The position numbers and the translations under genes are program-made. From NCBI GenBank assembly GCA_000181795.3, contig CM012954.1, positions 9,182,293 to 9,246,292 on the forward strand: a DNA stretch of 64,000 nt, given 5' to 3'. Within the stretch, counting starts at the first letter, position 1, and every line of letters starts with the position of its first letter. The DNA comes from Trichinella spiralis (lineage: Eukaryota; Nematoda; Enoplea; Trichinellida; Trichinellidae). Under the pieces are notes generated by a model. The model did not search any database and was not told the origin of the DNA. It worked only from the letters and a program-made list of their open reading frames with translations. Below, piece after piece: positions 1 through 12,900 of this stretch.

Positions 1-2274
1 AAATGTCCATAACTGAAACTGTGCACTGGTGATCAAGGATGGGATTTTGTTTTGAAAAATCCAATTCTTAAACATGTGCAATTCTATTATTGTCTTCTTA
101 TCAAATTGATGCAAATAAATAAACAAACACGCGCACACGTATTGAAATATGAAAGCACAGGAGGCGTCAATTTTGTTTCCAATTGGATATTCTCATTCAG
201 CTTTCACCATAGACGACGACAACACAAGCAAGCCTGCGAGCAGCCGAACAAGCCAGCAAGCGAGCAGCTGAGAAAATAACATAAATAGACTTGTTTTATT
301 TAGTTCAAATGCGCAGCCATGGCATGTGCTGTCCATTTATAAAATCCAAATCATCTTGAACGATGATGACAGATTGGCTTCTTGCTAGTTGCTAACGTCC
401 AGTAAGCTTGGTTGCAGCCGAGTGGCAGCATATTTACGTTCACAAATTTATATCGCTTTGTCAATTTCCAGTGTCGCTTGCCCACCGATTCTGTTCAATT
501 ATTAATGTACAACAAACTTCCGCGCAGTGGTGGTTCATTTTCTTTGCTCTTCTTGGCAGTTTTCTCTTTTCTGTCCTCTTCCCTTTATTCCATTGTTTTC
601 TTCGTTAGCAAGATTTTCACAGATTCATTCATTTATTACCTCGTTCACGAATTTACTGGATCATAAATCCGACGTCAAACTGGTGTGGCAAATGATAATT
701 GATTACATGGGACGGACAGAATGGTGCGTGCGCATTGCATTGCAATGCGAAGTGAATCGTCAGTTCACTTGCCATCGGGTCCTTCCACTTTATAATTTGC
801 CTTCTTTCTTTCTTTGAAGCCACAAATTTTATTCAACAATGCTTGAACCACCCCCTCCCCCCAAACTGTCACATTTTGTCATTTTTGATTAAAATATACA
901 GTAATTCGTATTTCAGGTGACCAACACACAGAGAAAAAGAGAAAGAGAAAAAAATACTGTTGTCTTAATTATCATTTTCAACTTCATCTTCCGACTCGAC
1001 CAACTGAACGTCTGATTTTTTCCTACTCATTCAACTGTAAGTATAATGTTTCTTGGTGATTTCAATTCCTCTTTTTCTTCATTGTAAAATGAAATACAGC
1101 AAAATTGTACTTTAGTGAATGGAGTTTTCAATCAATTTAAACAAAACAAACAACCGAAATAATTCAATCTTATGCAAAAAATTATAATATAAATTAACGT
1201 ATAATTTTAAAAATTAAAATAATTAAATAATCTCTTCCTTTTGTACAACATTCTTCTGGGACATTTTGATGCTTTTTGTTCCCCGAATGGTCCGTTGAGT
1301 ATACTGAGCAGTTTCCAAAAACCCAAAAGTAAATTTAAAACAAGAAAAAAACGCAGCATTTGCAGTTGATGAGCTGGAAAATTTAGCTGATTTGAATCAA
1401 TTCTTTTTTTTCAATAATAAATACGTGAGAAGCTACACAGCACGAAAAAAAACAGTCTGGAACCTCTTGTCAACTTTTATGCTTATCATCAGGAAGTGAT
1501 GCAGACGAAATGAGTGTCTATTGAAGTTGTAATTAAGCGAAAATTCACAAAACAATACTAGTTAATTGGTGATTCATTATTGACATGTTTTCAATCAAAG
1601 AGAGAAAAAAATCTGAGTTGCACAACTTTATATTTATATATATGCGCAAGAATGTGCATGTGTGTGTATGATGAGCAATTATTTGCGATGATCTTATTCG
1701 TAATAAACGTGTGTTCAATTTCGTCAAAATATACAATGCTATTCCATCTTGGTGTATAATTTACACTTCTTGCAGAATCTTTATTTAACAATACAACACT
1801 GTACAAAGAAAGAGAAGAACATATAATAATAATAATAACAATAATAATAGCCACTATAAATCCCGACAGATAAAACATTACCAACCATAGGATAATAATA
1901 TATAATCTCACTCGTCAATTACAAGAACAAAAGCCCAATAATGCGTTAAATCTACTTAGCAGAAAAAAGCTTTAATTGAGCCTTATTTTTTAAACTTATA
2001 ACTTATCTAATTAACTGTGAACAAAAAAATGAACCTAAAATGAACTTGTAATCGAAGGTCGATGAAAAAATGAGCGAAAATTAAGAAATTCAATTTTGCC
2101 AAACATCGTTGATGCTTTTCGAAAAAGAGAAAATGAGTAATTTGAATAAAAATTCAACAAATAAAAAAAACAGAATCCCCATCAATTTTTCACTACTCAT
2201 GTTATAAGTATTTTTCAACTGAGAACTGTGCAAATGAACGAACCAGTGTAAGAGTGAGCAGTCAGTGTTGCACG

Positions 2275-2333
2275 TCTCCTCCTCCTCATCCTCTTCTTCT
2301 TCTTCTTCCTCCTCCTCCTCCTCCTCCTCCTGC
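2275..2333. repeat. TCC/TTC trinucleotide microsatellite
   Basis: A polypyrimidine run of TCC, TTC and CTC units with few interruptions is seen directly. Confidence 0.9.
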
Positions 2334-2720
2334 TCATATATAGTATAGTTAGGTCATAAAAATCGAACGTGAAAGCAATAAATTAAATTCAACTTATTGT
2401 GTCTAATTCGAATGCACTTGTCGCTCGGTTTATTAATTGCATTATGCGACTTTTATCTTATTTTCTTTCTGCATAAAAAAAACAATACCGACAAATCTTT
2501 ACACATTGGATATATCCATGTATATCTTTTTTTTCATATGTATAAATGAAAAAAGAAATAATAAGCACAAGCAGGGTAAGTTTAAAGTGTTTTCTGTTGT
2601 TGATCTGGATAATTGGAACAAAGTATTTTTTAAATAAAAGCTTCGATTCACAACTGCGTCAATTGGAGATTAATTCTCAGGTGCGCAGAATAAATAAATT
2701 TTAAAAACTTCGACAACACT

Positions 2721-2773
2721 AGCAACAGCAGCAACAACAGCAACAGCAACAGCAGCAGCAGCAGCAGCAGAAG
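2721..2773. repeat. CAG/CAA trinucleotide microsatellite
   Basis: Mixed CAA and CAG units end in a pure CAG run. It lies in non-coding sequence, unlike the glutamine-coding runs in the Schnurri and TAF4 genes. Confidence 0.9.
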
Positions 2774-3068
2774 TACTGACGACGACGTTTTGCTTGTTTT
2801 ATATTTTAAATTATTCATTCTAATTCGTCAGAAGATAGACACAAATTGAACATAACTGATAAGTGCATTTAACTTTTATCATTAAGTAATTTATTTGTTT
2901 CGAACATGAAATGATTTTCACTAACAATATAGTAGTTTCAGAGGAAAATCAATTTTCAAATGTCCCCCCACCCCACCATCATAATCAGTGAAACTTTAAA
3001 ATCAGTCCAACATTGAAAATTGCCAAATTTCAAAGCCAACCAAAGCTTATACGCATGCATGTGTGTGT

Positions 3069-3102
3069 ACACAACACACACACACACACACACACACACA
3101 CA
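3069..3102. repeat. CA dinucleotide microsatellite
   Basis: A run of CA units with one interruption. A TA run of about 20 bases follows about 100 bases downstream (3201-3221). Confidence 0.9.
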
Positions 3103-6100
3103 TCTCCGTCTATATTTACATCTGAGTAAGTCATGAAATATTATGCTATTGACATATATATGAGTATGTTTGTTCCGCAAACATTATGTCAATACGTAAG
3201 TATATATATATATATATATACAGTAAGTATAACCAGGTTGTAAAATTGCCGCGGACGGGACAGAAAAGTTTTTCTCTCAGATGCTTTTCCGCTTTACGCT
3301 TTACGTCATCCTCAATGACAATAACAATAACTCATTCCTAGTTTTTTTTTCCGAATATAAAGAATAAAAATTTCAAAAAAATGGAATGAAAAATTGGTTT
3401 TCTCAATAGATGGGTAGAAAAAGTACGAAATTCCAAACTGATCAGATTAAGCGGTTACTTTGTGCAATCGGAGATGACTTGCATGCAAAAACATCATTCT
3501 GCTTACCGACTTGATTGGGCAAAAGTGTGGGATGATTGATGCGTGAAGTGCTCGGTGAATGGTCCAGAGTTTCTCGTCCATCTGTCCGTCCACATCTCTT
3601 GCGATGAAGTAGAAAAACTCTTTTTTTTTCTCTTTCTCTCTTTTTCAATTCTTGCACAAAGCACACACAGCCAAGCCGTCATGATAATATCATCAGAATG
3701 ACAACGACAGGCACCATCAGCACAATGGATCTGTCTGAAAAATAAAAGTCACAAAAAAGGGATAAAATATCTTCAAAATTTCTTTATTTTTTCAAATATT
3801 CATTTATCATACACATTTTCCTTATCAAACGGTTTAATGTTGTTGAGTTTTGCATAAAAATTATCCCATTGCACGCATGTGATAAATTGGTGGCGCTTGA
3901 AAATCAGCTCAATTATTTTTCAGGTAATAAAAAGAAAAGATTTCAAGACGAACAATAAAATAATATTTTAGTATAGACTATAAAGTTTGGAGAATTGTAC
4001 AGCAAATAGTGGAAATTTCTCGCGCCAATTAATTGCCTACTACCAGTGGAACAGAGTTGTGTCATCATCGAATGAGATGACCGAGTGAGTGTTGATGGAA
4101 TAAAATAAAATGAAATTGTTGAAATAGAAAAAAATAGTTAATTGTGTCAATGTCATTGTTATGTTTCACAGTTTTCAATTAAGAAAATAATGACCAAATT
4201 ATTTCCATACTTTAAAAGGTTCGTTATAGGCTTCGGATGATTCAATAGGGGGTCTGAACATCAATATGCACATATATATATATACATATATATGCAATTC
4301 TCTTTCGCACGCACGCTGATCAAAATTTATTACTTCTAACACTAGATAGACTACCTTTATGCGCTTGATAATGAAACAAAAGTGACCAAGTTCTTCATTT
4401 GATATGGACTTTTTCAATCGATTGTGCACGAAGAAAAGCAGAGCGATGTTCAAGTTTCACTGCCTGTTCTACTCCAACCATTGTTGTGCATGATGCATAG
4501 TTGAAAGTAAAAAGTAAGAACTTTTTTCATCACTTCCCTCCTCCTTCTTCAGTGTGCATTATTAATTCTATATTCTTCGGTTAATTCAATTTTAACCGTC
4601 ATTGTAAGTGAAGAATAAAAAAAGAAAGAAAGAATCAAAATAATAATAATAGTAATAAGTAACATCTTGCTCTCTGTTTGTCCGTCCGTTGGGCCAAAAA
4701 TAATTTCATGCTTGGATGATTTGCCGGCGTATGCTTTTTAAAATAGTCACTGATTGATGTAGAAAATCAATTTTTCTATTTCTGCTTTTTTTCATTTAAT
4801 AATCGCCTGACATGGCTTGTGGTTTCATCTTCATTTGTTACTTTTAAAAATAACAAACTGCACAATATATACCCGAGAGAAAAGTCAAGAAAATGGAAAA
4901 AACAATATTTCTCCTTCAAATCTCAACAAATGTGGATGTTTCTTTTTCTCCTTTTAAGATAATTATTTGATATTTCAAATTCTTCATTATATATATATAT
5001 ATATGCGCGTAAGTTTCACTTAACAAGTGTTGATGTCGATTCAACATTGTGTGCACAGTATAGACGTGGGTGTGGGTGGGTGCATGCATGCATGTGTGCA
5101 GGTCGTAGAAGTAGTAGTAATAATATCGTTGGCTTGTAAAATGAATTATTACATAACGCGTATGTGTGTGCGTGCATCTGTGTCATTCAGAGAAGGGATA
5201 TTTTCATATTTTCAAATATAGCAAAGGAAACAGTTTGAATCAGAAAAATTTTTTGATCAGATTATAGTTAGCAGTAAATAAATAACAAAGAGAAGAAGAG
5301 AACATGACTAAAATGTGCCTGCCTGCCTTGTTCAAGCAACAAGTATAGAATCAGTTTGTAACTTTATCAATGAAAGTCATCAATTTTGAGGAAAATATAA
5401 AGTTCTTTCCCATAATCAAATTAGTCATTTGATGACTAATTTCCTGAGTCAGCTGCTTTAAAAAAATGTTTTTCACTCTGATTCTGTTTTGTTCAGTTTC
5501 AGTGCTTGCTAATTGAACAAACATTATTTAACAAAATAAGCACGAAAATAAATAATTTTTGAATAATGTAATATTTTTGTAAAATTGCTTGTCCAATAAA
5601 TTGATGATGACCATTTTCGCAGATGTTCAGTGGATAAAAGTCACCAAGTTATTTTCTCGTTATATATATATACATATTGTAAATGCAACAGCAATTATGT
5701 GATGATTGAATACATTGATTGGAAGAAAATTGAAGCACAGTTTAGCAAAAATAAGTAGCCACTTGTTCAAATCACCGTTGTTTAAACGCAGGCAATTAAA
5801 TTTGTGCACGACAAGAACGAAGAGGAATGAGGAAAATGTTTCCCAAGCTTACACATGTTTATGTTTTTTCAATAGTGAACATTTTTAAAAAAGTGAAAGA
5901 ATTTTTTCCAATCTTTTTTTAGTTAGATCCAAGGGAATGATAAATGAATAAAGAAATAGGAATAAAAAAAATAAACACAACGAGAAAAGAAGTTATTGTT
6001 CTGCTAAAAGGGAGAGAGAGAGAGAGAAACAGTGCTTGTTGTGTATAAATCAGTCGCTTTGATCCATCCAGTTCACAGTTGTCACCAGGAAACAAGAAAT

Positions 6101-6850
6101 CAACATCTTGGGTGAGCATTTTAATAAAAATGAAGTAGAATTAGTTGTCAGCGGAATGAATGAATCATCATCATTTTTGTTCAAAAGAAGAAACAATCAT
6201 GATTCGTGTCATTTTTCATTTGCTGAGAAAAGTTATAAAGCTGAAAGGAGGAAATTAGCTGAAGAATAGTAGTGTAAAAGGTGAATATCGAAAATTGCTA
6301 CACGAACTAGAGAAACGTGTGTACAGTGTGAAGTGACGACGAATGGACATTTCTGTATATGTTCAGAAAACAGTGGAATCAATCTGGTTGGATTTTTCAT
6401 AATTCGATCGCAAGCCATGTGAAGAACAAAATGGTCGGATATAATTCGACGCAAGTCGGCAATATCAAACTGTCCCAGTGGATTCGAATCATCTAATAAA
6501 TCTTTATTATCTTTCCTGCTGGACAGCAGGCGTTTTGAGATTGTTCGTGCACAAAGAATGACGAACAAACGAACAGTGATCAGTGGAACACTTAGTCAAG
6601 AAGGAGGAGGAGAAGAAAAAGAAGAAGAAGAAGAAGCAATTTGTTGCTGAATAAAAATTTTATCCATTTTTCATATTCATTTCGAAAGGAGAAAAACTGA
6701 CCATTGACTGACTGACCGAATTTGACAAAGCACAAAAAATTTTCTACCATCACGCGTAACCAGGAAAAGATAGGATCACGCACTCAACACACTCGCGATG
6801 ATGTTACTTTAAATATGCCGATGATTATTTTCATAAATACAAAAATAAAC

Positions 6851-6863
6851 TCCAACTTTTCAG
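6851..6863 (+). promoter_or_regulatory. Splice-acceptor-like site before receptor ATG
   Basis: A pyrimidine stretch ending in TTTTCAG finishes 13 bases before the receptor start codon. It fits a 5'-UTR intron acceptor or a spliced-leader acceptor. The same arrangement precedes the insulin receptor, Schnurri, SDHA, ZMAT5-like and TAF4 starts. Confidence 0.6.
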
Positions 6864-6876
6864 ACACGAAAATTAC

Positions 6877-8142
6877 ATGACAAGAGCAGAAGTCGAATCA
6901 ACAACACTACTCATCAAAGCACCGTTGGTCGTCAATGCTGATTCAAGACAACTACTGTTAGTGCTTTTGCTGCTGCTAGTGAACGGAAAACAGAGCATGG
7001 CCATCACTACCATCACGACTACCACCACCACCTCTAGTCCTGCTGTAAGCCAAAATTCTTGCGTCGAATATTCGGATTACGTGTACGAAATTCACAAAGA
7101 TTTGACCAGAGAAGGCTGGATTCGTGGCATATTCCTAATCTGCTATTTGGTGATTTTCATTGCCGGCATTACTGGCAACGTCTGCGTGATTATTTCCGTG
7201 GCTCGCAAGGCCAGCTTGCAGTCGGTGCGCAATTTGTTCATAGTCAGCCTGAGCTGTTCGGATATTGTTGTCTGCTTGACGTCGTTGCCAATAACACCGA
7301 TTACAATTATACGAAAAAATTGGCTATTCGGTCTGCCTCTCTGTTACATTTTCCCGTTGTTGCAGTGCATGAGCACGATCATATCCACGTTCACGCTGAT
7401 GGCAATCGCCATAGACCGTTTCATATTGATAATTTATCCAACCAAACCGCCGCTGAACCGTTGTCACGCGACGACAATGATCGTCGCCATTTGGACCCTG
7501 GCCATTTCGATCAGCATCCCGATGCTGTTGCATTACAATTTGTACAAAATACCCTATCACCAGGACGGAAACGTGACCGTCTGGTATTGTGGCTACTTTT
7601 GCGACGAAACGTGGCCGAACTTGGAAGCGCGTCAAGCTTACGGCAGTATTGTGCTTGTGTTGCAGTTCATCATTCCGCTTATTGTGATCACGTTCTGCTA
7701 CGCGAGCATTTCGTTACGGGTTGGCAAAGGGGTTGCACTGCGCCAAGGGGGTAAAATGCTGCTGTCGAACGGCGCCGGCGCCCCGGATGCCCTGCTGACC
7801 AGGCACAAGGTCGCGCTGAAGCGACGTCAGCGTACCAATCGCATGCTGATCTCGATGGTGGCGGTATTCGTAGCCTGTTGGTTTTTCCAAGTGCTGCTCA
7901 ACGTGCTCCGAGATTTCAACGCCACACCGTTGGCGATCGCGTCCCAGCCGTACTTGTCGTCGCTAATCGTGCACTGCATAGCCATGAGCTCGACACTGTG
8001 GAATCCAATTTTGTACGCCTGGCTGAACGATACGTTCAGAACCGCCTTTTACGAAATACTTCCGTTCATGTCTGTACTGTGTTGCATATCCAAGCCAGCT
8101 GCAATGGAAGGTCGATTTCGTTCGGACAGCATCATTGATTAG
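6877..8142 (+). CDS. Neuropeptide F/Y-type G-protein-coupled receptor
   Basis: A class A (rhodopsin-like) seven-transmembrane receptor of 421 aa in one exon, probably for an NPF/NPY-family or related neuropeptide. Acting at the plasma membrane, relatives couple to G proteins in feeding and behavioural control. A leucine-rich signal-like stretch (about residues 26-36) and a threonine-rich stretch precede TM1 (82-106, with Asn101). Asp129 lies in TM2, Cys156 starts TM3, DRF (180-182) stands where DRY/ERY is usual, and TM7 carries NPILY (376-380) followed by AWLN, typical of NPY-type receptors. The second extracellular loop has FCDETWP, like the C-T-E-x-W-P motif of NPY/NPF receptors. CWFFQ in TM6 lacks the usual proline. 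Cys402/Cys403 may be palmitoylated. Assignment to the NPR/NPF group is firm at family level, but the ligand is unknown. Confidence 0.87.
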   Translation: MTRAEVESTTLLIKAPLVVNADSRQLLLVLLLLLVNGKQSMAITTITTTTTTSSPAVSQNSCVEYSDYVYEIHKDLTREGWIRGIFLICYLVIFIAGITGNVCVIISVARKASLQSVRNLFIVSLSCSDIVVCLTSLPITPITIIRKNWLFGLPLCYIFPLLQCMSTIISTFTLMAIAIDRFILIIYPTKPPLNRCHATTMIVAIWTLAISISIPMLLHYNLYKIPYHQDGNVTVWYCGYFCDETWPNLEARQAYGSIVLVLQFIIPLIVITFCYASISLRVGKGVALRQGGKMLLSNGAGAPDALLTRHKVALKRRQRTNRMLISMVAVFVACWFFQVLLNVLRDFNATPLAIASQPYLSSLIVHCIAMSSTLWNPILYAWLNDTFRTAFYEILPFMSVLCCISKPAAMEGRFRSDSIID

Positions 8143-8691
8143 AATTGAAGAAAAAATCACAATTAGTGAGTTAGTTGATTGTTCAACTGTAGCGTCCACT
8201 ACACATATACATGTGTATACATATATATATACGTACAATAATGAATGCTTTTTGTCATTTTTCTCATCACTTTGCTTATTATTATTTTCATTGTTTTTAT
8301 TACTTCTTCTTTCTTCTTTTGCTGTTGAGAGGTAATTTTCATTCTCTCTCTCTCTCGCTCTATCTTTGCTTTTTTCGTAAAAATTTCTTGTTATCAATTT
8401 CCATTTCTCTACATATGCTCCAAGTGAAATCAGAACGGTGAATAATAGAAAACTATGATGATCAATTTGTGTACCCTTGGTAAATTATTTTTGCATGTCA
8501 AATATGCTAAGTTAATCGAATGGAATGGAATGAAATGAAATCAAATGAAAAAAAAAGTTTTTTCCTCATTCAATCGAATAAATAAATGAACAAACAAAAA
8601 AGCCAGATTAACTAAACTTGATAATATTTAGTAAAATGGAAGCCCAGTGAGTAATTACGTGAAAGAAGGAACGTAAACGAAATTACAACAA

Positions 8692-8745
<54 letters not shown>

Positions 8746-9991
8746 CATGCACTTTATAATGAATCAATTACGTGTGAACATTATGCATAATGTGTTCCAA
8801 TTCCACCACCATTAAACTATTCTATAGAGGATAGTTGAGTAAAGGAAATTAAATGAAATGAGACGCGCATTTTCACTTCTAGCTGAGTAAAACAAAATCC
8901 ACACTACAACATGAACAAAACACATTTGCAAACTATGAAAATAAAAAGTCAAGAAAAAAGAATCAAACAAACTACTACAATGCTAAGTATTGTGATTTTT
9001 TGCAAAACAATGTGCAACACATACAAAACAACCATTTCTGATGATACAATAGTCAAATTTTTTTTATGAACATCCCTCTGACTTTGTGTTTTCACGTTTC
9101 ACATGTTTCCACTTTTCGAAAGCAGTTTTTTTGTTTATTGTTTCAGAAAAATAACAGACGCATCATAGAGACCTGGTGAACAGAGAACAAGCAGAGCATC
9201 AATCAGTCCACTGGATGCATACAAATAAATGAAGGGAGACTTTTTTTTATGAAAAAATGATAATTTAAACGTTTTTTTTCCAACATCCTTCTTGTTTGGT
9301 TGGCCAATCTTGAATAAGAAGAGGAATAAACAACGATGTGCATCATCCGTGTAACAAAGAGAAGAAACAAAACTAATCTCCATCTGGCCATTATTATGCC
9401 GCGCCAAACAAAAGCATATGCGAGAAGTAGAAAAATTCCATCAAATTACTACGATTGACGAGCCGTCCATGGAAAACAAGAAAACAATCTCAGACCAACC
9501 ACAATAAAAAATAACGTTGAGTTTGTATAGAATGAAGAATGTCTTTTGTTCATATGTGTATATTATATCACATTTTGTTCGCAATCAATGAAAAACAAGA
9601 GAATAAATAATGAAAATGACGATGATGATGATAATAATAAATAGGAGATCTTTCAGTCACCGGAATATCGTTGCAACATAGGCATATATATGTTAATTAG
9701 ATGTGAAAGAAGAAAAAAACGAATATCCGGTGATTTGGAAGAGATGCGACAAACAATATTGCGTAGTAACGACAAATGAGCAAAAACAGTGATAATAATA
9801 GTAATGATAATGGTAATAACTGTCGTAGAAGTGGTAGCCAGAGAGAAAAAGTTGTAAATGATGAGGAAAGCTGCTTTCATATAAGAAGAAGAAAGTTGAA
9901 AAGCAGCTAACATGACCAATCAGGAGGACAGTTTTAACGAAAAGAGAAGAAGCATAAAAATAAGAATAAAAATAAAAGTTACTTGTTGCTG
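8143..9991. other. Convergent 3' spacer between receptor genes
   Basis: This non-coding stretch must hold both 3' UTRs, because the GPCR (+) and insulin receptor (-) genes converge here. AATAAA-like signals occur on both strands, for example near 8580 on plus and as TTTATT at 9134-9139 for the minus strand. A long AAT array lies at 8691-8744. No protein-like frame was found. Confidence 0.7.
8691..8744. repeat. AAT trinucleotide microsatellite
   Basis: About 17 uninterrupted AAT units are read directly. Confidence 0.95.
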
Positions 9992-12900
9992 TTAATAGAG
10001 TAACGAGTTGAGTTGTGGCCAGCTTCGATGAGGTCGAAATAGTGGTGGAATTGCGGCCGGTGTACGACTTTGTCGGCAAATACCGGCGGCGTTCAAGCGC
10101 AAATGCCTGCTTTCAAGATGATGATCATCATCATCATCCAGATCCTCCGCTTCTTCTTCTTCTTCTTCTGGTAATGCATTTCCAGAAACAAGCATCTCGA
10201 AAATACGATCCGGTATCAGTCTGGGTGTGACAGTTTTGCACAACTGTTGCGGAGCAGGTTGAACAGTAACAATGTCGTCGTTATGCCGATGGTGGTCAGC
10301 AAATTCCGACGAATTGCGAGCAGTCAAAAATAATTTGGATTCGGAAAATGAGCCGGCCAACAAATTGTCCGGTATGTGACCGCACAAGGCGAACGCGATT
10401 TCACCAAACGAAGGCCGATCCCGAGGATTGGCACTCCAGCAGAGGCGCATCAGCTCGTAAAAGCCGGGCGGGCAGTCGGCGGGCCTGGGTAACAACTGAC
10501 GCCGTTCGACTACACGCTCGAAAACCTGCTCGTTGGACAAACCGGCGTACGGTTGACTGGCCAGCGTGGCAATTTCCCACAGTACCACACCGTAGGACCA
10601 GACGTCGGATTTGGAAGTGAATTTGGCATCTTGTAACGCTTCGGGCGCCATCCAGCGGACCGGCATCAGGCGCCGACCGCGAGGTCGGTAATAATCTTTG
10701 ACGTAGACGTCGCGCGCCATGCCGAAGTCGCCAATTTTGCAACAGCCACTAGCCGAAACCATGCAGTTGCGCGCCGCCAAATCGCGGTGACAAAAGCGAA
10801 TCGCCTCCAAATAGGCCATGCCGTCGGCAATTTCCGCCGCCATCGCGTACAATTCCAGACGGCCGGGTGCGGGCGTCGCGGCGCCGGGACGTCTGCTGCG
10901 CAAATAGTCGCGCAAATTGCCGTTCGACATCAGCTCCATGACGACGAGAGCCGGTTGGCCTTCGCTGACCACGCCGTAAAGTTTGACGACGAATGCCGTG
11001 TTGAATTTTTTCATAACCGACGCTTCGACCAAAAAATGCCAACGGTCGTAGACAGAGCCGTTCTGGGAGACGGTTTTGACGGCGCAGTCGCCGAATCGCA
11101 CACCGCAACTGGAAACCACGTCCCGGCCGCGGCCGGCGTAGACGGTGCCGAACGAGCCGCGACCCAATTCGTTCAACAATTCCACGTCCTGCCGACGGAG
11201 CTCCCATTCGTCCGGCTCGTAGACTTCCAATTGGCTGATGTATTCGGGATTGGCGGAAAAGACGTGCTGCACGTAGCCGGGCAGCATGCGTTTCAAATGG
11301 CGACGCGACAACGCCACGGCCAGAACCACGCCCACGCCGATCAGTACCAACGAACAGCCGACACTGACCACGAGAACCGACGTGTCGAGTTGACGGGGCG
11401 CGTCGACGATGACGAAGTGGAACTTGCGGGTCCAGGGTCCACGTTGGGCTAGGGAAACGGCCCGCACGCGAAACGAATAATTGCCGGCACTGAGGTGGCG
11501 AAAGTGCATGCCGCCGACGGCGGCAAAGTCGGCGCCGGTCGTGCATTCGCGTTTGGGCTTGGCGGCGCCCGAGTCGGCCGGATCCGCTTCGCGCGCGTAC
11601 TCGACCTCGTAGGAGACGACAGCGCCACCGTTCGGCTCCGCCGGCGCAGCCCAGCGAACGAACAAATGGTAAGGGGAATGGGCGGATCCGTTGGACACCG
11701 ACACGCTGTTCTCGTCAATCGCGTCTTTCGATTCGACCATCAGCGTGCTCTGGATCACGAGCGCTTCGCGACGACTGCAAAAATTCTCCACCACCGACCG
11801 ATTCTGACAAGCCCATATCCGTATCTCGTAGGTGGTAAAATGGTGCAATCCGGTCACAGTGTACCGTCGGTCGGACACGTTCACCACCATCGGTTTCAAC
11901 CAACGGTTGTAGTTGTTGTTGTTGTTGCTGTTGTTGTTGTTGCTGCTGTTATTGCTGTTAGTCAGGGCTAAATCGACCGGCTCTTGTAGACCGTGATGAC
12001 GCCGATGGCGACTGTTGCGCACGAATACAATATTGTGGATGATATTTTCAAACAGAGCGCGTTCTTTCTGCTCGTTGACCAACAGTTCAGGATCCAACAG
12101 CGCCGATGCAGACGAATTCACGGTGCCGTTGTTGGTCGTGTTCAGCTGGTGCTGCTGGTTCCACAAGCTCGGCTGACATTCGCAGCATTTGAATTGGGCA
12201 CAGACGCCGTTGCTCGAACCCCCCTGACCGGAGCTGCTGTTCTTGCCACGGTCGGTCTGGGACGAATAGTCGGGCGGTTCGTCGCAGAAATTCCGCTCCG
12301 ACCACAACGGCCGCTTCTTCGGCAACACGCTCAGCATGTAGTGGGTGACGTCACCGTTGGGCTTGACCGGCGGCAACCATTCGACCGTTATCGAATCGGG
12401 CGTCAAACTTTCGGCCCTGGTCACCAACACCGGACTCGGGTGGCCGAATGCCGTGCGCACGTAAATTACCTTGGACACGCCACCACGGGCGCCGGGCGAA
12501 TTGACCATCAGCGTGGCCAGGTAGAACGCGTAGCGCGTGTACGGCTGGAGGTCGGTGACGAAAGCGCCGCGTTCGGACGTCTGAAAAAACATCATCTTCC
12601 AACTGTCGTGACAGGCGTCACGATTTTCGGCGATGCTGACGTTGCCCGCCTCGACCGGCCTGTAGTAGAGCTGGTAGCCGAGAAACATCCGGTGGTCCAT
12701 CATGCTCGTGTTCCACGAGTCCCACTGGATGACCACCAAGTCCGAGCCGACGAACCGGCACTCGATTTCTAATTCCAACTCTTCGCAGACTGCCTTGTCG
12801 CCGTTCGACATCGGCGAGACGTCCAAATCTTGCAAATTGTCCCCCAAACCAACTTGAACAGCCAAATCGACGATCGTCTTGTAGCAGAGGTGGGGGTTGT

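Larger units (their letters stand above)
1..6876. other. Non-coding region upstream of the NPF-type receptor
   Basis: No reading frame here resembles a known protein. The stretch is AT-rich and holds several microsatellites: pyrimidine TCC/TTC near 2275-2333, CAG/CAA near 2721-2773, CA near 3069-3102, TA near 3201-3221 and GA near 6012-6027. Its last part is probably promoter and 5'-UTR of the receptor gene, because a splice-acceptor-like sequence lies just before that gene's ATG. Upstream non-coding exons may lie here but could not be placed from sequence alone. Confidence 0.7.

Noticed and set aside
6233-6568. 111-codon minus-strand frame upstream of the NPF-type receptor
   Set aside because: It looks mildly protein-like but has no homologue I recognise, no clear splice borders and ordinary composition; probably chance in receptor 5' sequence.
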